Assembly: GCF_000716535.1 (NCBI RefSeq)
Contig: NZ_JNWV01000036.1
Span: 124,001-188,000, forward strand
Length of the DNA stretch: 64,000 nucleotides
Source: Streptomyces flaveolus
GTDB lineage: Bacteria; Actinomycetota; Actinomycetes; Streptomycetales; Streptomycetaceae
Reading direction: 5' to 3'
Under the pieces are notes generated by a model. It was not told where the DNA came from and searched no databases. It was given only the letters and a program-made list of their open reading frames with translations. Shown here in pieces: positions 15,894 to 23,892 of this stretch. The stretch's first letter is position 1; every line of letters begins with the position of its first letter. The position numbers were made by a program, and so were the translations under genes.

Positions 15894-17755
15894 CCGGGCC
15901 GATCGCTCACCGCAGCGGCGGTGTGACCGGTGCGGCGCCTGCCCTGCGTACCGTCGCCCTGGTCAAGCAGGTACCGCGGGAGGGCGGTTCGGGAGACCTC
16001 GGCCCCGACGGCCGGCTCCGGCGCACCGCCGGGGAGGCGGAGATGAACCCCTGGTGCCGGCGTGCCGTGGCCCAGGCCGTCCGGCTCGCCGCCGGGCCGG
16101 GCGGCCGCAGCTCCGTCGTCACCATGGGGCCCTCCCGCGCCGTGGACGTCCTGCGCGAGGCCCTCGCCTGCGGCGCCGACGAGGCGCTGCACCTGACGGA
16201 TCCCGCCTGGGCCGGCGCCGACTGCCTGGTGACGGCCCGGGTACTGGCCGCCGCCGTCGACGCCCACACCGGCGCCGATGTGATCCTCGTCGGGCGCAGT
16301 TCCGTCGACGGCAACACCGCCGCCGTCGGACCCATGGTGGCCGAGCTGCTCGGACTGCCCTTCGTCGGGGCGGCCCTGGAGATCGACGTGGCCGAGGAGG
16401 ACGGCGTCCGCGTGCTGCGCACCACATTGCAGTCCGACGAAGGGCTGCGCAGCGTGCAGGTGGCCCTGCCCGCCGTGGTCGCCGTCGCCGAGCGCTCGTG
16501 CCAGCCGGCCAAGGCAGCCGCCGACACCTGGCCCGGCACCGACCGGGTCCGCACGCTGACCCGAGCCGGCCTCGGACACGCCGGCCCCCTGCGCAGCCCC
16601 ACCCGGGTGACCGGGTCGCGGCGGCAGGCGCGGTCGCGCACACCGGTGCTGTTGTCCGGCACCCCCGAGGAGCAGGTGGAGCGCGCGCTCGACCTGTGGC
16701 GGTCCCGGACGGGGCCGTCCGCCGCGACCGCCCCTGCCTCCCCGGCCGTGCCACCGCGCCGCGTCGGTCCGTCCGGCCGGGTCCTGGCCCTGACCGGGCC
16801 CGCGGAGACCGCCGAACCACGGGCCCTGCTCGGCGAGGCCGCCGCCATCGCCGCGCACTTCGGCGCCCAGGTGACCGCCGTCGTCCAGCCGGGCACCGAC
16901 ACCGGCGCGTTCGCGTCGTGGGGTGCCGACGAACTGCTGGTGCTCGACGGGGACGCGGCACGGCCGGCGGTGGCCGTGCTGCACGACTGGATCACCGCCC
17001 ACGGCCGGCCACTGGCCCTGCTGGGCGCCGCACGCTCGTGGGAACGGGAGGTGCTCGGACGGCTCGCCGCACGCCTGGACAGCGGCCTGATGTCCGACCT
17101 CGTCGCCGTGGAACCCCGAACCGACGGCACCGGTGCTCCCCGCTTGGCCGGCACCAAGCCGTCCGGCCAGGCCACCCTCGCGGAGATCGACAGTCTCGGA
17201 CCCGTACAGATCGCGACACTGCGCACCGGCAGCCTGCCCCTGCGGACCCCGCGGGCCGTCGCCGGAGCGCTGCCCACGCGGCAGGTCGACGTGCCGCCGG
17301 ACCCCGCCCTGCAGGCGGGCCCGCTCAAACCGGACGGTGACTACGACGCCCTGGAACGGGCCCGGACAGTCATCGGCGTGGGCCAGGGGGTGGATCCGCA
17401 GCGGTACGCGGAGCTGGAACCGTTGCGGCTGCTGCTGGGTGCGGAGCTGGCCGCCACGCGCAAGGTGACCGACACCGGCCGGCTGCCCCACTCGAGGCAG
17501 CTGGGGATCACGGCGCGCGCCATCGCCCCCGAGCTGTACCTGGCGCTGGGCGTCTCCGGCAGCACCCGGCACATGAGCGGCGTGGAGCGCGCGACGACCG
17601 TGCTGGCAGTGAATCACGACCCCACCGCGCCGGTCTTCGCGCAGTGCGACATCGGCATCGTCGCCGACTGGGCGGCCGCCGTACGCGCCCTGTGCGCGGC
17701 CCTGGCCAAGCGCGGGGCGGCGACCGGCGAGCGACCCGCCGAGCCGGGAGACTAG
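15890..17755 (+). CDS. Fused electron-transfer flavoprotein, beta-alpha order
   Basis: A 621-residue protein that joins both ETF subunits. The N-terminal 270 residues are EtfB-like (VALVKQVPREG, EMNPWCRRAVAQAVRLA, MGPSRAVDVLREALACGADEALHL, VILVGRSSVDGNTAAVGPMVAELLGLP). After a Pro/Ala linker (about 280-300) the rest is EtfA-like. The C-terminal FAD-binding region is visible as GVSGSTRHMSGVERATTVLAVNHDPTAPVF followed by DIGIVADW. ETFs accept electrons from flavin dehydrogenases. No partner acyl-CoA or amine dehydrogenase and no FixC/ETF-QO gene is nearby, so the partner is unknown. Start overlaps the VIT gene by ATGA. Confidence 0.88.
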   Translation: MTGPIAHRSGGVTGAAPALRTVALVKQVPREGGSGDLGPDGRLRRTAGEAEMNPWCRRAVAQAVRLAAGPGGRSSVVTMGPSRAVDVLREALACGADEALHLTDPAWAGADCLVTARVLAAAVDAHTGADVILVGRSSVDGNTAAVGPMVAELLGLPFVGAALEIDVAEEDGVRVLRTTLQSDEGLRSVQVALPAVVAVAERSCQPAKAAADTWPGTDRVRTLTRAGLGHAGPLRSPTRVTGSRRQARSRTPVLLSGTPEEQVERALDLWRSRTGPSAATAPASPAVPPRRVGPSGRVLALTGPAETAEPRALLGEAAAIAAHFGAQVTAVVQPGTDTGAFASWGADELLVLDGDAARPAVAVLHDWITAHGRPLALLGAARSWEREVLGRLAARLDSGLMSDLVAVEPRTDGTGAPRLAGTKPSGQATLAEIDSLGPVQIATLRTGSLPLRTPRAVAGALPTRQVDVPPDPALQAGPLKPDGDYDALERARTVIGVGQGVDPQRYAELEPLRLLLGAELAATRKVTDTGRLPHSRQLGITARAIAPELYLALGVSGSTRHMSGVERATTVLAVNHDPTAPVFAQCDIGIVADWAAAVRALCAALAKRGAATGERPAEPGD

Positions 17756-17764
17756 CCTTGCGGC

Positions 17765-18352
17765 ATGGCAACCGACATCCGCACCGAGCCGACCGCCACC
17801 GATCCGACGCGGGGCCCCTGGCTGCTGTTGATCTACCGCGTCCCCAACGAGTCGTCGGGGGCGCGCGTGGCGGTGTGGCGGCAGCTGAAGCGGCTGGGCG
17901 GTTTCTATGTGCAGCAGGCGGTGTGCGTCCTGCCCGACCGCGGGGACCTGAGGGAGAAGCTGACCCGGGTGCGCGACCGCATCGACGAGCTGGGGGGCTC
18001 CAGCGTCTTCCTGACCCTCACCGATGTGGAGGAGGACGCCCGCGTCCAGTTCGTCGAGGGACTGCGTGGCCAGTCGGCGAAGGAGTACGCGGAGATCGTC
18101 GAGGAGTGCGAGACGAAGTTCTTCAAGGAGATCGAGTTCGAGCGCTTCCGCGGCAACTACACCTTCGAGGAGGCGGAGGAGATCCGTCAGGACCTCGAGA
18201 AGCTCAAGCGCTGGCTGGGCAAGGTCGAGTCCCGGGACTGGATGGACGCCGACGGCAAGGAGCTGGCCCGGCAGAAGGTCGCCGAGTGCGAACGCATGCT
18301 GGAGGAGTTCGAGGCGGACGTCTATGAGAGGACCGTCAGCGACGTGGGATGA
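17765..18352 (+). CDS. ChrB N-terminal-domain protein
   Basis: A 195-residue protein matching the N-terminal domain of chromate-resistance regulators ChrB: PWLLLIYRVPNESSGARVAVWRQLKRLGGFYVQQAVCVLP, followed by a Glu/Lys-rich helical second half. The C-terminal ChrB domain and any ChrA transporter gene are missing. The role is uncertain; a metal or oxyanion sensor or a small regulatory protein are both possible. It follows the fused ETF gene by 9 bp and ends the plus operon, 25 bp from the convergent rpiR gene. Confidence 0.8.
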   Translation: MATDIRTEPTATDPTRGPWLLLIYRVPNESSGARVAVWRQLKRLGGFYVQQAVCVLPDRGDLREKLTRVRDRIDELGGSSVFLTLTDVEEDARVQFVEGLRGQSAKEYAEIVEECETKFFKEIEFERFRGNYTFEEAEEIRQDLEKLKRWLGKVESRDWMDADGKELARQKVAECERMLEEFEADVYERTVSDVG

Positions 18353-18377
18353 TCCGCCGTCCGGTGAGGGCGGCGGC

Positions 18378-19298
18378 TCACGCGCGGCGCCGTCCGCCTC
18401 TGCGCCCGCCCGCGTGGGCCCTGGCCGCGACGTGTGCGTCGAGCAGCTCCCTGAGCTGGTTGCGCTTGTCGAAGGTCTCCATCGCGCGCTGCTCGTCGCG
18501 CGCCGCCACGGCCAGCGTGAGCGCCTCCAGCACGATGAGGAACATGCTCTGCCCGCCGTACATCTCCGGGCGCCCCGTGGGGGCGGACAGCACGGCGTCG
18601 GTCCGCTCCTGCAGCGCTTCGCGCAGCGTGTCGGTCAGCAGGACGACCCCCGCCCCCGTGTCCGCGGCGTGCTGGAGGGTCACCTCCAGCTCGGGCCGGA
18701 TGCGGTTCTGCGCGATGACGAGGACCACGTCGTCGGGGCCGAGCGGCAGCAGCCGGTCCACCAGCTGGAACCCGGTCTCCGAAGCGGGCCGCGCCCGGTA
18801 GCCGAGCCGGTTGAGACGGGTCACCGTGTACTCGACCAGGCTCGCGTCCCCGCCCAGGCCCCACACCAGGGTCTCGTGGGCGCCGGCGACGAGTTCCACC
18901 GCGGTGCGGAAGGCCGCCGGGTCGAGAGTGCGCCCCAGTTCGTTGAGCAGCTCCGCCCGTTCGGCGAGCAGGCTGCCCACGACGCCCTCGGGGCCCTCGC
19001 TGAAGTTGCTGATCGTGTTGTGCAGCAGGTGGGTGGGCGTCAGGAGCGTGCCGAGATGCTCCTGCAGGGTGCGCTTGAGCCCTGGAAGGCCTTCGAAACC
19101 AAGGGACTTGGCGGTGCGGACGACGCTCGCGTCACTGGTGCCGGTGGCCGTGGCGATCTCCTCGGCGGAGGAGAACGCCGCCTGCTGGGGATGTTCGCAC
19201 AGGTAGGTGGCGACCTTGCGCTCGGTGGGGGTGAGCGAGTCGTAACGTGCGGTCACCCGCTCCTGGAGGGTCGAGAGTTTGCGGGCAGCGGCGGTCAC
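18378..19298 (-). CDS. RpiR-family transcriptional regulator
   Basis: A 306-residue regulator. Residues 1-80 are the RpiR helix-turn-helix (LTPTERKVATYLCEHPQQAAFSSAEEIATATGTSDASVVRTAKSLGFEGLPGLKR). Residues about 115-260 form a SIS domain (TLVWGLGGDASLVEYTVTRLNRLGYRARPA, DDVVLVIAQNR), which usually binds a phosphorylated sugar or acid. The GTG at 19298 was chosen because it starts just before the domain; longer frames would run through the operator. It is convergent with the C45/fec-type operon. A GTAG-N6-CTAC box lies 30 bp upstream of the start, so self-regulation and control of the neighbouring operons by the same box are likely (inference). Confidence 0.9.
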   Translation of the reverse strand: MTAAARKLSTLQERVTARYDSLTPTERKVATYLCEHPQQAAFSSAEEIATATGTSDASVVRTAKSLGFEGLPGLKRTLQEHLGTLLTPTHLLHNTISNFSEGPEGVVGSLLAERAELLNELGRTLDPAAFRTAVELVAGAHETLVWGLGGDASLVEYTVTRLNRLGYRARPASETGFQLVDRLLPLGPDDVVLVIAQNRIRPELEVTLQHAADTGAGVVLLTDTLREALQERTDAVLSAPTGRPEMYGGQSMFLIVLEALTLAVAARDEQRAMETFDKRNQLRELLDAHVAARAHAGGRRGGRRRA

Positions 19299-19328
19299 GG
19301 CTCTCCTCGGCTCGCCGGCGAGTGGTGT

Positions 19329-19342
19329 GTAGCGGATACTAC
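19329..19342 (-). promoter_or_regulatory. Putative RpiR operator upstream of rpiR
   Basis: GTAGCGGATACTAC, the fourth copy of the GTAGY-N4-RCTAC inverted repeat. It is 30 bp upstream of the GTG start of the RpiR gene. Unlike the copies near 9.6-9.7 kb, no good -35/-10 pair could be read around it. Confidence 0.6.
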
Positions 19343-19426
19343 GCGCCGGGAACGGTTCACGACAAAGAGTCGGCGGCCGGGCCGGGAGTCCGCTCCCGGC
19401 CCGGCCGCCGACCCGCGTCGCAGGGG

Positions 19427-19645
19427 TCACGACGATCCGGGCCGTACGTCGATGATCAGGCTGACGGTGAAGGCGGCCATCAGCAGGACGCCCCCGAGCA
19501 CGGCCAGTCCGGCGTCTGCGAAAAGGCCGATGGACAGGGCCACCAGCAGCAGCGCCAGGGCCAGCACCACGGCGACCGCGATCTTCCAGTCGTCGCCGAC
19601 GATGAAGTCGTACCAGAACCGTCCGAAGGATTTCAGCAGGCTCAT
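19427..19645 (-). CDS. Small two-helix membrane protein
   Basis: A 72-residue protein with two hydrophobic segments (about 22-42 and 46-66) after an amphipathic start (LLKSFGRFWYDFIVGDDWK). Its ATG overlaps the stop of the larger membrane-protein gene (TGATG), so the two are translationally coupled and probably act together. The function is not known. Confidence 0.75.
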   Translation of the reverse strand: MSLLKSFGRFWYDFIVGDDWKIAVAVVLALALLLVALSIGLFADAGLAVLGGVLLMAAFTVSLIIDVRPGSS

Positions 19646-20439
19646 CACGCGTTCTCCTCGATCGGTCCGGCGGCGGCCGGCGTGCTGGTGCTGGACGTGC
19701 GCAGGGCCGCCACGAGGCCTCGGCTCAGCAGGAACCACGCGGCCAGCAGGACGAGGAGGGCCAGGTCGCCGCCCGGCCACTCCAGACTCTCCCGGCCGGC
19801 CCGGAAGATGCCGGTCCCCTCCACGACCCAGTAGGTGCCGAACGAGGCGAGCAGCAGTCCGACGCCGTACTTGAGCAGGTTCTCGTCGATCATCGACAGC
19901 GGGCGGCGCACGGCGAACGCGATGCCGAGCACGACGACCACGGCGGCCAGGGCACCCACACTCGCCGCGGGCACGTTGTCCGCGTTCAGTCCGAAGGTGA
20001 TGACGATGAAGACGACCTCCATGCCCTCCAGGAACACGCCCTTGAAGGACACCATGAAGGAGAACATGTCGAGCCGGCCGGTGCGCTGCCCGGCGGCCTC
20101 GGCCGCTTCCACCTCCTCGCGGTAGATGGCGTCCTCGTCGTGGATGGCCTTGCGGCCCGACGAGCGCAGGATCGCCTTCCTCAGCCACTGCAGGCCGAAT
20201 ATCAGCAGCAGGCCGCCGATGACCAACTGCAGTGCCGCTTCGGGGAACCAGCGCTCGAGCGCGTAACCGGCGATCGAGGTGACCACGGCGAGCAGGGCCA
20301 GGGCGGCGGCCACTCCGGTGAGTGCCGAACGCCAGCTGCGGGTGTAGCCCATCGCCATGACGATCGTCGTCGCTTCGACCATTTCCACGAAGCAGGCGAC
20401 GAAGGTCGCGGCGATGAGTCCCCAGGTTGCCGCATCCAC
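19645..20439 (-). CDS. COG4280-like polytopic membrane protein
   Basis: A 264-residue membrane protein with six or seven hydrophobic segments. The first carries VEMVEATTIVMAMGYTRSWRSA and a later one has FKGVFLEGMEVVFIVITFG. These two related half-motifs (ExVExxxI/ExMEVVFI) suggest an internal duplication with membrane-embedded Glu residues, as in cation transporters of the LysE/UPF0016-like superfamily. I recognise it as COG4280-like from memory, without certainty. The GTG at 20439 with GAGAGGAG upstream is preferred to an ATG at 20478, which would cross the promoter repeats. It is divergent from the aconitase gene. The substrate is unknown. Confidence 0.75.
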   Translation of the reverse strand: MDAATWGLIAATFVACFVEMVEATTIVMAMGYTRSWRSALTGVAAALALLAVVTSIAGYALERWFPEAALQLVIGGLLLIFGLQWLRKAILRSSGRKAIHDEDAIYREEVEAAEAAGQRTGRLDMFSFMVSFKGVFLEGMEVVFIVITFGLNADNVPAASVGALAAVVVVLGIAFAVRRPLSMIDENLLKYGVGLLLASFGTYWVVEGTGIFRAGRESLEWPGGDLALLVLLAAWFLLSRGLVAALRTSSTSTPAAAGPIEENA

Positions 20440-20462
20440 GGCGGCTCCTCTCTCGGGTGTGC

Positions 20463-20508
20463 GAAACATATGTTGCATCGCTACGCTAGTTTCGTGAAGC
20501 AGATGTTG
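20463..20508. promoter_or_regulatory. Divergent regulatory region with 13-bp direct repeats
   Basis: GAAACATATGTTG (20463-20475) and GAAGCAGATGTTG (20496-20508) match at 11 of 13 positions and are spaced 33 bp apart, about three helical turns. The first contains the perfect palindrome AACATATGTT. They lie between the divergent membrane-protein and aconitase genes and look like paired regulator sites; the regulator is unknown. Confidence 0.5.
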
Positions 20509-20575
20509 TCAATCATTGTGGGGAGGGTCCCCGAACGGGCTGACGCCCCGTCAAGAACGGAAGGAAGTTGCGCGA

Positions 20576-23266
20576 ATGGACCACCTCGAGGGCGGACGGA
20601 ACCGCTTCGGCACCGCGGACGTGCTCACCGTCGGTGGCGAGGAACACGCGATGCACCGGATCTCCGGCATCGCGCCGCCCGACTGGCCGTACACGATCAA
20701 AATCCTGTTGGAGAACCTGCTGCGCCACGAGGACCGCGGGGCGGTGACGCCTGATCAGGTCCGGTCACTGCTCGCCTGGGGCTCCCCGGACTCCTTCGCG
20801 CAGGCCGTCGACATCCATCCGGCGCGCGCCTTCCTGCACGACACCAACGGCGTGCCGGCCCTCGCCGACCTCGCCGCGCTGCGTACCGCCGTCGCCGAGC
20901 GCGGCGGCGATCCCGCACGCGTCAACCCGGTCGTACCCGTCGAGCTGACGGTCGACCACTCGGTCGTCGCCGACGTGACGGCGCGGGCGGACGCGGCCGA
21001 GCGGAACGTGGCACTGGAGTACGAGCGCAACGCGGAGCGGTTCCGGTTCCTGAAGTGGGGCCGCGGCGCGCTGCGTGACGTGGTGGTGGTACCGCCGGGC
21101 ACCGGCATCATGCACCAGATCAACCTCGAACACCTGGCGCGCGTGGTCATGGCCCGCGACGGCTGGGCCTTCCCCGACCTCTGCCTCGGCACCGACTCGC
21201 ACACCACCATGGTCGGCGGCCTGGGCACGCTGGGCTGGGGCATCGGCGGCATCGAGGCCGAGGCCGCCATGCTCGGCCAGCCCCTGTCCATGCTGATACC
21301 GCCCGTCGTGGGCGTACGGCTCGACGGCGAACTGCCCGGGGGCGCCACCGCCACGGACCTGGTCCTGACCCTCACCGAACTCCTGCGTCGGCACGGCGTG
21401 GTGGGCAAGTTCGTGGAGTTCCACGGCCACGGCGTGGCCCGTCTCTCCCTCGCCGACCGGGCCACCCTCGCCAACATGGCCCCGGAGTACGGCGCGACCT
21501 GCGGCTACTTCCCGATCGACGACGAGACCCTGCGCTATCTGCGGTTCACCGGCCGGACCTCCGGGCACGTGGCCCTCGTCGAGGCCTACGCGAAGGAACA
21601 GGGCCTGTGGCACCTGCCGGACGCGCCGCCGCGGTACACGGAGACCCTTCGGCTCGACCTCGCCACCGTCGTGCCGTCACTCGCGGGCCCGAGCCGCCCG
21701 CAGGACCGTGTGCCGCTGAACCAGGTGCGCGCCGCGGTGCGCGACACACTGCGCGAGCGGACCGGCGCCCGTCAACCGGGAAGCGCCACCCCGGCGTCCC
21801 ACGGCACGCCCGAGCAGGTCACGGACGCCGCCGTCGTGATCGCCGCGATCACGTCCTGCACCAACACCGCCAACCCCTCGGTGATGGTCGGCGCGGGACT
21901 GCTCGCCCGCAACGCCGTCGCCCGCGGACTGCGCAGCAAGCCGTGGGTGAAGACCAGCCTGTCGCTCGGGTCCCGCGTCGTCATGGACTACCTGGACGCC
22001 GCGGGGCTGACGCCGTACCTGGAGCAGCTGGGCTTCCACCTGACCGGCTACGGCTGCATGACGTGCATCGGTGCCTCCGGCCCCCTGGCCGACGGCGTGG
22101 GGGAGACGGTGCGCGAGCAGGACCTCACCGTCGCCGCGGTGCTCTCCGGGAACCGCAACTTCGAGGGCCGCATCCATCCCGAGGCGCGCATGAACTTCCT
22201 CGCGTCACCTCCCCTCGTCGTGGCCTACGCCCTCACCGGAACGGTCGACACGGACCTGACCAGCGACCCTCTCGGCACCGGACAGGACGGACGCCCGGTC
22301 CTGCTGAGGGACATCTGGCCGAGCGCCGACGAGATACGGCAGGTCATCACCTCCACCGTCAGGCCGGACATGTTCACCCGCGCCTACGCGGACGTGTTCA
22401 CCGGCGATGCGCGCTGGGAAGCCCTCGACGCGCCGCCGGGCGAGCTCTTCGACTGGCCGGACGACTCCACCTACTTGCGCCGACCGCCGTTCCTGGACGC
22501 GGTGGGCGACGAACCCGACCCGGTCGCGGACATCCGTGGCGCGCGGGTACTGGCCAGCCTCGGCGACTCCGTGACCACGGACCACCTTTCGCCGGCCGGC
22601 GCCATACCGCCGCAGAGCCCGGCCGGGCGTCACCTCGTCGCGCGCGGCACACCGCCCACCCGGCTCAACACCTACGCCTCACGGCGCGGCAACCACGAGG
22701 TGATGATGCGCGGAGCTTTGGCCAACGTCCGGCTGCGCAACCGGCTCGTCCCAGGTACCGAGGGCGGCTTCACCCGCGACTTCACCGCCGGCGGAGCGGT
22801 CACCACGATCCACGACGCGGCCGCCGCCTACCGCGCTGCCGGCATCCCGCAGATCCTGCTGGCCGGCAAGGAGTACGGGACCGGATCGTCCCGCGACTGG
22901 GCTGCCAAGGGCCCTGCGCTGCTCGGGGTGCGAGCCGTCCTCGCCGAGTCCTTCGAGCGCATCCACCGCTCCAACCTGGTGGGGATGGGCATCCTGCCCC
23001 TCCAGTTCCTTGCCGGCGACAGCGTCACAGCGCTCGGACTCACCGGGGAGGAGGTGTACGACGTCATCGGCCTCGCGGCGGCGCTCGAGGACGGTGCCGG
23101 CGGTGCCGCGCCCACCCGCACCGTGCGGGTGCGGGCCGGCGGGCGGACCTTCCGGGCCGCCGTGCGCCTGGACACACCCCGCGAGGTGACCCACTACCGT
23201 CACGGCGGCATCCTGCCCTACGTGCTGCGCGGGATCACCACGCGGACCGGCCAAGGCGAGGCATGA
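20576..23266 (+). CDS. Aconitate hydratase (AcnA type)
   Basis: An 896-residue AcnA-family enzyme. The 4Fe-4S ligands are visible as the Cys of TSCTNTANPSVM and the CxxC of GYGCMTCIGASGPL. Substrate-site motifs are GTDSHTTMVGGLG, QDRVPLN-like central strands, SLGDSVTTDHLSPAGAI, and KEYGTGSSRDWAAKGPALLGVRAVLAESFERIHRSNLVGMGILP. It interconverts citrate and isocitrate. Streptomyces normally has one housekeeping aconitase, so this may be a second, specialised copy; the short central region and its position beside accessory genes support that. ATG 20576 follows GGAAGGAAG. It does not carry the GTAG-N6-CTAC operator. Confidence 0.93.
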   Translation: MDHLEGGRNRFGTADVLTVGGEEHAMHRISGIAPPDWPYTIKILLENLLRHEDRGAVTPDQVRSLLAWGSPDSFAQAVDIHPARAFLHDTNGVPALADLAALRTAVAERGGDPARVNPVVPVELTVDHSVVADVTARADAAERNVALEYERNAERFRFLKWGRGALRDVVVVPPGTGIMHQINLEHLARVVMARDGWAFPDLCLGTDSHTTMVGGLGTLGWGIGGIEAEAAMLGQPLSMLIPPVVGVRLDGELPGGATATDLVLTLTELLRRHGVVGKFVEFHGHGVARLSLADRATLANMAPEYGATCGYFPIDDETLRYLRFTGRTSGHVALVEAYAKEQGLWHLPDAPPRYTETLRLDLATVVPSLAGPSRPQDRVPLNQVRAAVRDTLRERTGARQPGSATPASHGTPEQVTDAAVVIAAITSCTNTANPSVMVGAGLLARNAVARGLRSKPWVKTSLSLGSRVVMDYLDAAGLTPYLEQLGFHLTGYGCMTCIGASGPLADGVGETVREQDLTVAAVLSGNRNFEGRIHPEARMNFLASPPLVVAYALTGTVDTDLTSDPLGTGQDGRPVLLRDIWPSADEIRQVITSTVRPDMFTRAYADVFTGDARWEALDAPPGELFDWPDDSTYLRRPPFLDAVGDEPDPVADIRGARVLASLGDSVTTDHLSPAGAIPPQSPAGRHLVARGTPPTRLNTYASRRGNHEVMMRGALANVRLRNRLVPGTEGGFTRDFTAGGAVTTIHDAAAAYRAAGIPQILLAGKEYGTGSSRDWAAKGPALLGVRAVLAESFERIHRSNLVGMGILPLQFLAGDSVTALGLTGEEVYDVIGLAAALEDGAGGAAPTRTVRVRAGGRTFRAAVRLDTPREVTHYRHGGILPYVLRGITTRTGQGEA

Positions 23267-23892
23267 GCGCGGCACGCCGAGCAGCCTGGCGAGACACGGG
23301 CCGATGCGACACCCGCGGCCACCTCTCGACGTCCTCCGGCCCCGGCGCGGGCGGCAACGGCCCGATGGGCGACCCCGGTTCGTCCGGCACGGTCCATGAC
23401 CGTGACCGTCCCCGCGGACGGGCCGGCAGTCATGCGCCCAGCGGCCGTTCGCCAGAGCCGGTGAGGCCCGAACTTCGCCGCCCGGCTGCGGAGACGAAGG
23501 CTGAACAGTCACCGGGACGTCAGCCTTGCACACCCCGGCGGCACGCCCGGGGACCGCCGTCCCGCACCACGGCGCGCAGTCGGATGCCGTATGGACATCG
23601 TGCTCGGACGGATACCGGGCGCCGACGGCCGGCGAGTACCCGGTCGCATGCCCGGGGAAGGCCACAGTCGCGCGACCGATGCTCTCCCGCCGCGTCCTCA
23701 CCAGACTGACCGCCCGTCAGCCGAAGGCGGTAGCCGGCTTCCGACCACCGGGGTGCTCTCCGGCGGTCGGGGGCCGCCGCGACCCGCATCGCCCACCACA
23801 CCGCACCCCGCCCCCCGGCCGTCGACGCGACCCGGGCGCGGCCCGTACGCGGCAGATGGCGCAGCATCCCACCCCAGAAAGGCTGGACAGTC
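23267..23892. other. 626-bp intergenic stretch
   Basis: No gene is supported. Open frames on both strands are Arg/Pro/Gly-rich and lack domains. No convincing terminator hairpin was seen directly after the aconitase stop. The promoter of the next gene must lie here, but I cannot place it. Confidence 0.5.

Noticed and set aside
20576..23266. Aconitase as a member of the RpiR regulon
   Set aside because: Attractive because of the citrate link, but the GTAG-N6-CTAC operator is absent and a different repeat pair lies upstream.
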